Assembly (NCBI GenBank): GCA_033065855.1
Contig: JAVXUO010002897.1
Span: forward strand, 124,001 to 188,000
DNA: 64,000 nt
Direction: 5' to 3'
Source of the DNA: Escallonia rubra
Lineage: Eukaryota; Streptophyta; Magnoliopsida; Escalloniales; Escalloniaceae
Position numbers and translations under genes: made by a program. The number at the start of each line of letters is the position of its first letter. The stretch's first letter is position 1. Of this stretch, positions 23,076 to 34,690 are shown piece after piece. The notes under the pieces are model-generated. The model was not told where the DNA came from and searched no databases. It worked only from the letters and a program-made list of their open reading frames with translations.

Positions 23076-23716
23076 TTTAGTATTCAAATATGTAATTCAA
23101 ATACAATCACATTGTACAATCTACAACCAATTCTCACTCCACGATAGGGTTAAATAATTGTTGATCCATCAGTAATTATTTAACACTAAAACACAAAATA
23201 TGTATATATCAAAATTCTATTCTAACTGGACACAAAATATTTACATAATATTGTCCAGAGCTGTGAACCAAGTGTAACAGGGCCGGTGACAAGAGCGGAA
23301 GGGGGATAAAAATTAGGGAGGGGAGGGGAGCACAATTCCAAAAGGGCAAGTGAGGGGAAGAGAGAGAGTGCTCGGGGCTCATCAAGACTGGCATCCGGAC
23401 CCTACTCGTCATCGCCTAGGGGGGTGTCATGCGGATCCGGCTCAGACTAAGAAGTAATAATGTCCTAGACTAAACCTAATATTGACTTACTTCTCAATGT
23501 TTTGTACCTCATCCTCCCTGATCATCCTGAACACCTCTCGAGCAATGCGACGAACATTCTCTGGGTGTAACTGTTGATCCGCGATCGGTGTCTATGTCTG
23601 TGGAGAGGCAGTAGAGGGTAAGGATGCTCCCATCACGGCACGTGCAGTCGCGCTGGGTAAGCCGCATACACGCCATTTTCTGCTATCGACGACCCCCGGT
23701 GTATCCAACTGCCGCT
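23076..23716. other. Unassigned stretch between CACTA terminus and D2
   Basis: Possibly the interior of the truncated CACTA element. A purine-rich patch lies near 23290-23370. The short minus-strand frames here are not convincing genes. Confidence 0.35.
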
Positions 23717-25840
23717 TATTTTGTCGTAGCAATCAAGAAGGCAGTTTGCCCCACAAATCATTTGAAGTTCAATAAATTATGATTAATATCGTTGCAAAGC
23801 AAGATTAAAATCCATACTTAGCTTTTGCTGTAAAAGAAACACGAAGATGAAAGTACAAGTATGACAAGATAAAATCTCTGTAAGTGAGCAGAGTACTTGC
23901 CTTTTTTCATTAAAAATTAAATGAGTTGCTCTATCGAGTCGAGTCAAATACTCCAGTAATAATATCTCAATAAGTTGAAGAAGCAGCTAGTGCCAGCGAT
24001 GGCATTCGTTGAATAGTTTTCTCGCATTTCATGTTTTATAATTTACCATATAGAGCTCTTATGATGTGGGAGCTCAACTCCTTGTATTGTGTCATTTGCA
24101 TATTGCCCCCTTCCTCTTTATCTTGTTCAAATCCCTTCAGGAAAAAGAAAAAAAAAAGGTATTAAAATGCATCAAAGTAAAATAGTCTTGGGTAATGTAT
24201 GGAGAATATATGTATATATCTTGACTTAGGGGATATTTGATAAAACTGAATTTAAACAATGAATTTGTTTAATTGAGAACTTTAAAGCTGGATTTTTTTA
24301 CCATTAAATAAATAATTTAAATTGTTTAGCAAACAAAAAACAGATGTTTAAAAGTTTTTCTATTTTATGAATTCGCTTTACCAAAATTTTGTCTAAGATG
24401 TGTCAAAGACCTTTAGCATTATTGAAATAACCCTCCAAAGTGCCATTTAGGGTGATAGAGAACTTTGTCGTTGCAGCACAAGTCATTATCAATTTTCCGA
24501 GGATAGTAGGAAAGAGTAGGGCTCCCAAGACAGCAGACAGAAAATCCTAACTTACAAAATCATATGTCGAGTCAATATAGGAGGAAAGAGTAGGCCTCCC
24601 AATAATACGGTCATGAATAATGAGAAATAATTTTATGTCGAGTCAATAACTTTTATCTATTTATTGTTCAAACTTCAACTTTGTTTTGAGATATATTTTT
24701 TTTCAATCAAGTTGTGTGACTTCACATTATGGGATAATATAGATACGTTGACTCGGACTTAGTTGAACGATTCCATTTTAGCTGTCCACAGCTTGACCTC
24801 TATTTCTTGGCTGGATTTGTTGGCTTTTAGCAGCCGCATGCAATAATATTTGGATCAAGTTGGCAAGTTGCAATATTAAGAGTGGAGAAGACACATTTTA
24901 GGAGCTAATTTTGAATATTTTTGGCAGGGGCGGAACCGGGGAGAGCCTTGATCGCAAGGGCCACAGCCCCAAAAAGTTGCCACATCAAGAAGCTATTTTC
25001 ATGCTGTGCATGAAAGGATGTGCTTTGATCATTTCCAGCATGGGTAAAATCATTTCCAAAAAATGGGTAAAATCCTCTCCTGAAATGTTTGGCCCTTCAG
25101 TTTTGTTGGGGATATTTGAGTACGTGTTCCATCAATTCCTTTCAAAATAATAAACGAACGAAAGTGATTTAATTCAAGAGAAGACCGTTTTCATCAACTA
25201 TTTTTGAGCTGTCCATTTTTTAGTTTCGTGCATGCACGAAATACTTGTGGTTTTGGGATTAATGGATGTTGATCAAACTACTTTTCTCATTACGGACAAT
25301 ATCCGTGTACAAAAACAAAGACTATAGATAAGAAAATAGCTTACACTATAGATTGAACGGTCAACATTACAATTCATTATTGCATTAATGTGATCCACCA
25401 AAAACGTCCCATCTGAATATAGAGCCACAAATCTTGATAAATGGTGCAATGACATATACTTGTGCTTTATGTCACAAAATTAAGAATTCTCAAATAAGTA
25501 TGAATAAACTTTGGCTAGTGTTCTTATTAAAAAAAGTTATCATTTTGTCAAAATAGTGTTTGTTTTGGGATGGTTGTACTATCTATTTCTGAAACAGTAC
25601 ACTGTTTTGACAGGGCTGCATGTTAAGTAGCAATTAATTATTATTACGGGACTCATTTATTTAGTGTTTGTTTTGGGATGGTTGTACTATATTAATTATT
25701 ATTATGGGACATGTGAGCACCCATAAAAGGAGAATGCCACCATTTGTTCCAGGGGTGCATGTTAAGTAGCAATTAATTAAGGACTCATTTATCTAGTATT
25801 TGCAAGTCAAATTATCTTACATTTATTGAATGTAATAACT
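23717..25840. repeat. Segmental duplication, copy D2 (partner D1)
   Basis: Collinear with D1 but without D1's three TIR elements, so it supplies pre-insertion sites. It has its own ~130-bp extra segment near 23845-23975. It also has an internal short duplication around the phrase GCATGTTAAGTAGCAATTAA (near 25618 and 25750). A CAGGGGCGGAACC-like hAT end at about 24927 has a diverged counterpart near 19288 in D1. Confidence 0.75.
24036..24134 (-). pseudogene. Possible last exon of an unrecognised gene (copy D2)
   Basis: A 33-codon frame with stop on the minus strand, preceded by a good polypyrimidine tract and a CTGAAG acceptor. It reads GFEQDKEEGGNMQMTQYKEL, then SSHIIRALYGKL. Frame and length are kept relative to D1 despite substitutions. 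No family recognised. Confidence 0.3.
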
Positions 25841-26865
25841 TTACAACCCTGCTTGATCACTTCATCAATAACTTTTTTAGTGTGTCTTACCACTCTTTAC
25901 ATTTTTGGAAATACAATATATTTTGTCATGATCAAAGAGTGACATATTGTATTACTAAAAATCAAGAGTTCGCTTTACAACATTGCCTTTTTACTTTTGA
26001 ATGAATAATTTTTGGAAATATTAAGTATGTTACCTTTATCCGAGAGTGACATAGTGTTATTAAAAATCAAGATTGCACTTTTTAACATCGCTTCTTACTT
26101 TTAAACGAACAAAATTGGAAGATTGGGGTATCAAATCACATATGTCAAAAACAACCTAAAAAACGGTCTAACGATGAACATCTCCATAAATAATTGTATC
26201 CCTGAGTAGCATTCAAGAAGAGAGAAAAAAAAATCGATCCTCCAAGATGCCCTCAAATGCAATACGGTTCGAATCTAAGGCAAATGGGACAAAGATATAG
26301 AGACCATATTTTTTAGTGTTTTCATTGTTCGGATAAAACAATGTTTACTTCATTCTATAGATAAACTTGTCAAATTAGTTTACATGGCCTTATGTTATTT
26401 TAGTGAGTAGCGAAGAAGTGCTTACGCAAATTCGACAACAATATAATTAAACTTTTCTTACAATATCAATGTCATCAAAGCTTCTTATCACGTGCTCCTA
26501 GGACATGTGAGCACCCATAAAATATGTCGGTTTTATGCTTGTGTCTAAGCTAATACTTCATCCACCTCTAATTAATTGATCATGTTTAACTTGCTTGCTT
26601 ATTTAAAATATGAGTTAATCCCTCCATTCCACATAAATCGATCCATTTTCTTTACACGCAAATTAAGGATTTATTTTTCTTGTTGCTATTTGCGCGGTTG
26701 GAAGAATGACCTTGATTCCACTTCTCTAAGACTAAAGAAGAATATTGATTTTTGAAACCTTTGTTTTTCATATGCTTGCCTATAGCATTCAGAAAATTGT
26801 TTTGCCTTTAAATTTTTTTTGACTCTTAGGAGCGCTATTACTCGATATTAGGAAGTTTACATTAG
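25841..26865. other. AT-rich intergenic DNA
   Basis: No gene recognised. A phrase GGACATGTGAGCACCCATAA near 26502 also occurs near 25707 in D2, so D2-related repeats extend here. Confidence 0.45.
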
Positions 26866-26869
26866 CACC

Positions 26870-27470
26870 ATTACTATTGGCATTACCGTTACCTCCATGT
26901 GTGTTGTTGGCAAGAACTTCATTCTTCTGGTCTTGCTTTCTCTCTTCCTCCTCAATCTGAAGTCACGCTATAAATTTGACAATCGACAGTTTCGATTGCT
27001 TGTGACAGAGGCCTTTTTGGAACTCCTTCCATAAATTCGGCAACTAGCTTGTCTATGATGGCAACCACTTGCATTTGTTCATCTACATGGATTCTTTCGG
27101 AGATGATTTCGTGCACAATCATCTGGAGGTCGTATGTCTAAGCTACAACCGATATGTTCTCTGACATCTTGTAGTTGAAAAAGCGCATACATGCGTACTT
27201 TTTTTTTCTAACTTCCTCGGTGTCGTATATTTGGTCTAGTGCTTTCCACATTCGCTTGGCAGAATTTTAAATCTACGAATAATCATCATAAAGCTCATCA
27301 AGAAGATGATTGAGCAAATAATTACGGCAATCTTCTTCGTTGTTTTCTCACTTCTCAACACATTTCTCATTCTCTGCCAATTCCACCTAATTCATATTTT
27401 TGTCAACCAAATCGAAATGGCTTATTCAAGTCATTCGGGTTGTTAGCAGGAGTAGGTAAAGACATGGTGA
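26870..27470 (-). mobile_element. Decayed Ty1/copia gag fragment (fossil)
   Basis: On the minus strand the translation shows pieces typical of copia gag (DUF4219/UBN2): NNPNDLNKPFRF near 27440, [17 protein letters not shown] near 27250, [12 protein letters not shown] near 27180, and VVAIIDKLVAEF near 27060. It is an old, heavily broken fragment; no pol part is visible next to it. DNA at 27540-27730 could be its leader or LTR edge on the same strand, but this is weak. Confidence 0.7.
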
Positions 27471-28582
27471 AATCTGCCATCGAAATTGTCTTAAATTGTT
27501 GGAATTTTTGCAAGAAACAGGCAAGAACAACTCCCAAAAATAAAGTAAAATAACTTATTGTGAAGCTGACTAGGTTGTTCTTTTAAGATGATTCGCGCAC
27601 ATTATGATCATCTCCCCACTTGTCCTTCCCCTCTTGGGTGCGAGTTTTAGAGTTAAGTACATCTTACTAAGATGTCGAGTTGTGTCCTCTTATATACTTC
27701 TTAAAATTCTTTACAATAACTAATGTGGGACAAGTGTTTTTTCAAAAGCTTGAGTATGTAAGAGAATTTTAACTTTTCATTTTCAAGAAATGTAAGACTA
27801 AAGCATATGTGTTTTTTTTAAAAAAAAAACTCTAATATTTTTTTCTCTAAATCTTTCTTGAAAAGAAAAGATTTTTTTTTTTGTAAAAATACCCCAACAA
27901 GTATAAGCAAACTTGCCCACCCTTCTTCCCTATCTGCTACGCAGGAGTCTGTATTATTCACGTGTGCTGACTCTGTTGACACATGAGAGGGAGAGTTTTA
28001 AAAGGTATTAATAAAGAAAGCCACAGAAAGAAAACGTGCAGGTGTGGATTAGATCTGAAAGTGATCTAACTTTGGACTTTTATGCGTTTCGGCATCATCA
28101 TCAGCATCATCATCAGCATCATCAGTTTAATAGTGGACCATTATTAATGAGCACTGCGACGAGTGATTTGACTGATACTGTGAACTGTATATGTCCAAAT
28201 CCAGTCTGGAAAGCGACTGTAAAGCTAACCATGAACACTAGAAGGTATGCATAAATTTTCACTGCAAACGTTGTCACAGCACATGATATAGGCAAAATAA
28301 AAGCTTTTGAAAGGATTTCATGATAACGTAAATCTAGGATGAAGCTTCTTTTCCATTGATTGATGTTGTATAAATGGAGGTACCAGATTTTGAAAATAAC
28401 TTATGTATTCTTATACTTGTTGTAAATAATTTATGTACTTCAACACCACTAAATACACCATCTCAACGCCGCTAAACACACTAGTACCCTCACAACCACA
28501 CGGATGTGTGCACACAAGCACACATTTCTAGATTTAGCTTTGGATGTGAGTGGATTTGAGGGTTGAAATTGAGGTGACAATG
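27471..28582. other. Intergenic DNA with low-complexity tracts
   Basis: Holds a TATATAAGAGG-like motif on the minus strand near 27700 (possible copia LTR promoter), T/A homopolymers near 27810-27880, and a (CAT)n stretch near 28095-28125. No gene recognised. Confidence 0.4.
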
Positions 28583-28590
28583 GATTTGAG

Positions 28591-29838
28591 ATAAGGGTGG
28601 CAAGGTGGGGTGGGTTGGCTTGGGTTTGGGTGCAAGTTAAATGGGTTGGGTATAAATGGGTAAGTGACCCATTTGACCCATTTATTAATGGGTTAATTGG
28701 ATCATCTCATTAAATGGGTTGGTTTCACCCATTAATCTTAAAGTGACCCATTAATCTTAAAGTGCTCCAGCACCAAAGTCCGGCGATGGGTCTCCCCTAG
28801 CGAGTTCTGCAGCGCCGTCCGCTACTCCGGTGAGCCCTCACGCATGCCCTTCGAAGTCGCAACCACCATGACTCCACCTTCAAACCGCCACAGTAACAAG
28901 GACAGGAAGTCGCAACCACCATGATTCCACAGTCACCATACCTGCAACCACCACCATCACCGTCCCCAGCTACACTGCTACTACCATTACGCAGCAAACA
29001 ACCACCACCACTCAAACGATGACATCCACCATATGGCAATCGCAACCACCACGAGTCCATCGTCACTATACCTGCAACCACCACCATCACCCAGCCACCA
29101 CCAAGTCAGATTTGTCGTCTCACCACTGTTGCTCCACCAGTGTCTCGCCACCATCGCTGTACCATTGTTGCGCCAACATCGCCATGTCGTCGCCCCGCCA
29201 ATTCAGCCAACAATCAATAGAAATCAACCAGAAAATAATAGATCTATTAAGAAAAGGAGCAGATCTGAGCCGGCATAGTGGGACGGTCGAGACAGTAGCA
29301 ATGGCAGGCGATGGGGCGGGAAAATCTGAGCACCATCGTGACGGAAAAATCTGAGCACCGTCTTGACGGACGGCAGCAACAGCAGATTGAGCACCATGGT
29401 GAGACGGCAATGATTGAGACGACGGTGGCGGTGATGACAGGTAGAGACGACGGCACTGATGGGAGGTGATAACGTGGCGGCGGCTTGGCCTTGTCGACGG
29501 CGGTTGCGGTGACGGCAGGTGGAGACGGCGGCGTTGGCAGAAGGTGATGACGTTGTGGCGACTTGGCCTTGTGTCCGACTGTGGTGGTGTAAAAATTGCT
29601 TGTGTCCAGTGACGGCAGGTGGAGATGTTTTGGCGTGTGACATTGAGAATATCTTTTAATTTTCAAACCACTAATGGGTTGATGGGCACCCAATTAAAAC
29701 CCATATAAACCAGTGGGTTATTGGGTTGAGGAATTACTAACCCATTTAGACCCAATTATTTAATGGGTGGATCTGGGTGAATTTTAAACGGGTGGATTTG
29801 GGCGGGTAAATGGGTTTAGGTTACCATTGCCACCTCTA
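28591..29838. mobile_element. Non-autonomous hAT-type element, 8-bp TSD GATTTGAG
   Basis: GATTTGAG occurs at 28583-28590 and 29839-29846. The termini are inverted: left TAAGGGTGGCAAGG and, reverse-complemented from the right, TAGAGGTGGCAATGG, the known plant hAT style. The subterminal regions carry repeated AAATGGGT/ACCCATTT phrases. The interior (28780-29640) is rich in CCACCACCATCAC-like and CGACGG triplets with long spurious frames. No transposase. Confidence 0.8.
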
Positions 29839-29846
29839 GATTTGAG

Positions 29847-30527
29847 GGTTGTGGTTTGGATTTTTGTGTATTTATGCACATAGATGCACAGATAAGGGTT
29901 GGATTCGAGGTGACCGTGGTCCATGGTGGTGCTGTGGCCGGCAATGACAGCGGCGGTGGCCACGGAAGTCAGATGGTGGGGGAAGAATGCGACCTTGAGT
30001 TTGTGAGTTGTCCAATGGTATAACGTATAAATGACAACATTGGTGTTACGACGGAAGGACATATGTCTCGAAAAAAATTTATATTTCGAACTGACATGTT
30101 GCATTTTCAAAGTTGATGAAGTTGATTAAGATTTTCCCATGACTTTAAGAGGTTCAGTCATATTGTCCAAATGATTTTATACTCTACTTAACAAAGAGAG
30201 TCAATGACACTTTGTATGCAATAGGTGTGCCATCCATCATACTTGACAGAACTGCCCACCTAATTCTGTCCTTAGAGCAGTTTGTTGCTTCGTCCAAAAT
30301 CATGTTGTGCACGTCATAGATATGTACCTTAGCAATAATTTCATGCAAAAATAAGCATATAAAAAGACATCAAACTGACTTGGTCAAGTGCAATTGCTTT
30401 CCGGTGAATTAAATATGTAAAGAAACTTGCAGTGAGCTTATGACTTAACGACAATATACAAACCAGCATTATTGCTTCTTGTCTGGCTTTAAGAAGAATA
30501 CAACTAACACCCTCAAGCGCAATTCCC
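29847..30527. other. Unassigned DNA
   Basis: No gene recognised. A minus-strand stretch near 30300 reads MILDEAT by translation but lacks the rest of any ABC-transporter signature. Confidence 0.4.
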
Positions 30528-30657
30528 GGGCTAGTACGTCTACCGTATTCATTTTTTATTTTTATAATGATAATAAAAAAAAATTGTGTACTTTTACCAT
30601 TTTTTATTTTTTGTTTTGAATAAAATTACTCAAACATTGACAAAAAATTAAAAACAC
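30528..30657. mobile_element. Half copy of the 316-bp MITE at 20665-20980
   Basis: Starting GGGCTAGTACGTCTACCGTA, it aligns over about 130 bp with the reverse complement of the MITE's right half. Shared pieces include the TTTTACCATTTT, GAATAAAATTACTCAAA and AAAAACACCT segments. The other end is missing. Confidence 0.65.
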
Positions 30658-30665
30658 CTCCGAAA

Positions 30666-30930
30666 TATTTATTGTTAAATATTTGTGAGGTGGGTGTCAT
30701 AAGATTTTTCATCGGTTCTCCTATGTGATATATGGGTGGGGGTAGCTCACCCAATTAGTGATCACAATAGCTCGCCCTATTAGTGCACTCTTATATGTTT
30801 TAATAAGAGTACAATCACGGAAACAAGTTGCAACTACTCATAATTGGTATTTATTGTTAAATATTTGTGAGGTGGGTGCGCCATAAGATTTTTCATTGGT
30901 TCTCCTCTGTGATATATGGGTGGGGGTGGG
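30666..30930. repeat. Direct repeat of about 80 bp separated by about 100 bp
   Basis: TATTTATTGTTAAATATTTG, then GAGGTGGGTG and ATATATGGGTGGGGGT, occur at 30666-30742 and again at about 30847-30930 with few changes. The spacer holds a CTCGCCCTATTAGTG phrase. Confidence 0.8.
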
Positions 30931-31679
30931 AACAACTAAAAGCAATATGGTACTAAGATGGTCCCTGTGCATAGGTAAAAGCCAACTTGACATAAAAACT
31001 TAGAAACATATCATTTACATCCTTGAGCTTGAAGGGTACTTACACTCTAAGACTGACATTTGGAAAAATATGATCTGCGTTTCTTGACCACACGAAATAC
31101 AAATTGTATTAATATTCTCAATAAGTTAACTATAAACCCTTGATCTGTATGTTATATCTCAGTTGTCCAGACAAATTCGATGATAAAAAAGCAAACCTAA
31201 AGAATCTTATCAAAGATCCAACCCGCCACCTCCACCACTACCCACAGCAACCCCATCTCACCCTGCCATCATTACTCCCACCGGTCAATTGTCCCTTGAT
31301 CCACCACTACCCACCGTACACCATCTCACTGTTGCCACAACTCATTGCTACCCGATCATGTATACTTCCATCGTCATTATGTCAACCACGCCATGTCGTA
31401 ACTTGATTGTCTTAGTGTGCTAGCAATTTTTGGTAGCGGGTGTTGAGGGCCTATGTGTGTGCGCGTGCGCGCTTGTGTGCGTGTGTAATTATGTAGTTCA
31501 GTGGTAGGTTTGGTGAAGGTGTGTGGGCGGGTTTGGTGACTGGTGGGGTCATGATGGTGGGTTCAATAAAACTGGTGGTGGCAGTCAAATATGAGATGTG
31601 GTGGACTTGGAGTGGCAGGGTGGTAGGTTCGGTAGAATGGTGGTGGTGGGTGAGATGTGAGATGTGGGTTGGGGGTGGT
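30931..31679. other. Unassigned DNA with C/A-rich and G/T-rich patches
   Basis: 31220-31400 is CCACCACTACCCAC-rich; 31440-31490 is a GT/GC microsatellite; 31500-31680 is GGTGG-rich. Spurious frames only. Confidence 0.45.
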
Positions 31680-31860
31680 GGGCATGGATTGTGGTTTGAT
31701 AGGCAGTGGTCTTGGTTGGATTCGTAGTGGTTGTTGGCTGTGAAGGTTTGTGGACTTGGGGTGGTGTAGTCTGTTTTCTATTTTAAAAAAATATAAATCC
31801 GTCACATCAACCACAACTAGTTATTTGTGTCACGGGATCCTAACATCATATCAATCTGAT
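31680..31860. repeat. 181-bp direct repeat X, first copy
   Basis: Identical or nearly so to 32555-32735. Starts GGGCATGGATTGTGG and ends ATCAATCTGAT. The 37 bp before its last few bases are also copied inverted immediately afterwards. Confidence 0.9.
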
Positions 31861-31893
31861 ATGATGTTAGGATCCCGTGACACAAATAACTAG
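31817..31893. repeat. Perfect palindrome, 37-bp arms, 3-nt loop
   Basis: The left arm 31817-31853 (CTAGTTATTTGTGTCACGGG...) is the exact reverse complement of 31857-31893. The right arm ends at the left terminus of the hAT-like element. Confidence 0.95.
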
Positions 31894-32552
31894 GGGTGAG
31901 CACGGTGCGGTTTGGTTTGGTTTGGGGGTCAAACCGCAAATCGAACCGTTACTACTCGGTTTGAAAAATTGTGAACCGAACTAAACCAAACATCATCGGT
32001 TTGGGCGGTTCTGTTTGGTCGTTTTAAACGGTTCGGTTTGGATCAGTTTGCGTCCACTTAAAGACGTTCATTTGCAAACTACTATTGGATCTAACAGTGA
32101 TTAAAATTTGAAGTTACTTGTTTTCTAAATTGCATATAATCTTCTTAGATTCGATATATAAGTATTCCTTGATGTATGAGAAAGAATGAGAAAATATAGA
32201 ACATTTATTAGTCACGAAAATTTTGTGTCATTAGTGCTCTCATAATTTTCTTTTCTTATAATTTTCAAGATTTGTATATATGGATTTGCTTACTACCGTA
32301 TGTGTGAAATTGCCATTGAATGTTACTAAAAGTAGAGTAACATATCTTAGGTCGGTTCGGTTCGGTTTGGAATCGGTTTAGAAAATGTGAACCGTGAACC
32401 AAACCGAACCAAGGTCGGTTTGAGAAATGTGAAACCAAACCATTAAAATCTTTGGACGGTTCGGATTGGATTAATTCGGTTTGATCGGTTTGAGCGATTC
32501 GGATCGGTTTGAGCGATTCGGATCGGTTTGAACGGTTTGATGCCCACCCTTA
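31891..32552. mobile_element. hAT-like non-autonomous element caught in a rearrangement
   Basis: The termini are TAGGGGTGAGCACGG at the left and, reverse-complemented, TAAGGGTGGGCATCAAAC at the right. The subterminal DNA is full of GGTTCGGTTTGG/AACCGAACC phrases. No 8-bp TSD is visible (CAAATAAC versus ATGGGCAT), consistent with the surrounding duplication. Confidence 0.65.
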
Positions 32553-32554
32553 AT

Positions 32555-32735
32555 GGGCATGGATTGTGGTTTGATAGGCAGTGGTCTTGGTTGGATTCGT
32601 AGTGGTTGTTGGCTGTGAAGGTTTGTGGACTTGGGGTGGTGTAGTCTGTTTTCTATTTTAAAAAAATATAAATCCGTCACATCAACCACAACTAGTTATT
32701 TGTGTCACGGGATCCTAACATCATATCAATCTGAT
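32555..32735. repeat. 181-bp direct repeat X, second copy
   Basis: Continues into ATATATTTGTTTCAC, which looks like the original right flank; the first copy keeps the original left flank. Confidence 0.9.
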
Positions 32736-32740
32736 ATATA

Positions 32741-34690
32741 TTTGTTTCACATCTTAGATACGAATGTGCATGTTATCAAACTGAGTTAGTGGTTGTACTT
32801 CACCTTAAAACTTAGTGCTAGAAGTGAAATTATTCCCTGCATCTGTTCATGCCTACGTACACATTCTATATTATAATCATCCAACATATATATATAACAA
32901 CTCACACGTACAACTTTAAAATAATCATAATCCAACTATGTAATGTAACACATTGCATAGGAGTATCCAATATTATAATTGGCCCGACTGCCCGAGAGAA
33001 AGGAAACACTGCTCGTGGTAGGATAAACGATATCTAAGTGGACTTATTATTATACTATGGTCCTGATTTGAGTTGCCTTATTGGATGTGATATATATGCA
33101 CTGTACTTTCTGAGACCAATGTCCCTAAAAGTAAACTTTTCCTCTTGTACTATATTGGAACCCAAATCTCGCCTTTATACAAGTCTGGCTCTGCTGATCC
33201 GATCCATTTGAAGTGATTAACAGTGTGTAATCTTAAAAATATGCTAATGATGTGAATGATTTTCTTTAATGTGACAAGCTGGTCGTCCCTCAAATTTTTA
33301 TTGGCGCAAACCATTTGCTTTTTGGTCTTTGAGTTATGACAAGAGTTGTTCATTGACAGATGAAATGCGTTGCCAAATATATGTTTTTGGAAGTAATTCA
33401 CTGCTAAGGTTCTCTAACCGGAGTCAAGATTTTCGACTCTTTTTAAATTGTAATTTGGAGTTCGATGTCCCGTTTGGCGACAGAATGTTGTTGCACATAT
33501 CGAGGGGTGAGATGTCACTTGTAATAGCCTAAGCCATTGTTACAAGACATAGATAGATACGGTGATCATCCTAAACTTAAAACTACAAGATTAGCTTCTT
33601 CCTTTATTATTATTTTTTTTGTACATGGAGTGTGATGACGTAAGTTTGCTTCCAACATGAATTGACGGGCAGAAAATTCAAACCTAGGTAGTATGCCTGG
33701 ATTGCGACCCTGAGATCCGCTGAACCAACTCCTTGTTAGTACAAGAGATTAGTGTTAGATGGTTTTTGACACCTACCTTATAAGCCTATATTTATTTATA
33801 AACTTAAAAAGAAAGTAAAGACTAAACATTCTAAAAGCACAACAAAAAAAAAATGGTAGAAAAACAAGGTAATCCTGAGATTGACTCTTCAAATAGATCT
33901 TAAATTACATCACAATCAATACCCACAACAGGCACTATCAACTCCTCACTAATTTTAACCCCATGCGTTGAACATGAGAACACTATATGTCAAAGTATTA
34001 AACTATGCAGGGAAAGTGTTTCTACCTTATGTTAGTAGCTGAAAAATTAACGACTGTCTTTAAAGTATAACTTTAGTAAAAAAAAGAGAGAGTAAAAACT
34101 ACATAAGAGAATGCAAGCAATATTCCTCAATTACTTAATAATAGTATAATAATGTTGCTCTTAAACTAATATACAAAGAAGCACCATTGAACGTTATTTC
34201 TACCAAGAAATATGAGATTTTTCTTCTTTGAAATTGAAGTAACATCAAAAGTGATAATCTAACTTTTAAAACGGATAGATTTTCGTGCCAAAAAATAAGG
34301 GAAAAAATGTGTTGAGAGAAAGAGAGCAAGAGATAAAACAAGCATGCGAGCAGGAAAGGAGAAAAAAATAATTAATGGACTAATTTGAATATTAAATTTA
34401 AAAATAAAACTGTATGTAATTTAGAGTTAATTAAGTGAGTGGTTTATAAAACTAATTGTAAACTCATATTGTTAAAAAAGTATAAGTATTTTAGATCATA
34501 AATAATGATAGAAAAGCAAAACGTTGGAGATCGTAGGGATTAGTTTATAAAATGGAATGTGAGGCTTTTTACTTTCAAATTAAAACCATCAAATTAGTTT
34601 AGGTTATGTGCAAATGTCATTAGTGAAAGTGTATCCCTGTCAAAATTTTAAAGTGAGATGGAGGAAAAAAAAAGTAGGCATGTTTATAAA
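32741..34690. other. AT-rich intergenic DNA, no gene recognised
   Basis: Only short frames are present (longest about 83 codons), with no conserved motif. The right edge meets the start of tandem unit A. Confidence 0.45.

Noticed and set aside
23209-23412. Minus-strand 67-codon Pro/Leu-rich frame
   Set aside because: Caused by a purine/pyrimidine-skewed patch; no homology or splice context.
29224-29693. Minus-strand frames of 139-148 codons
   Set aside because: Triplet-rich interior of the hAT-type element; overlapping frames, no conserved motif.
30190-30310. Minus-strand ILDEAT-like peptide suggesting an ABC transporter
   Set aside because: No Walker A, signature or neighbouring domain; frame soon ends. 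Likely chance.
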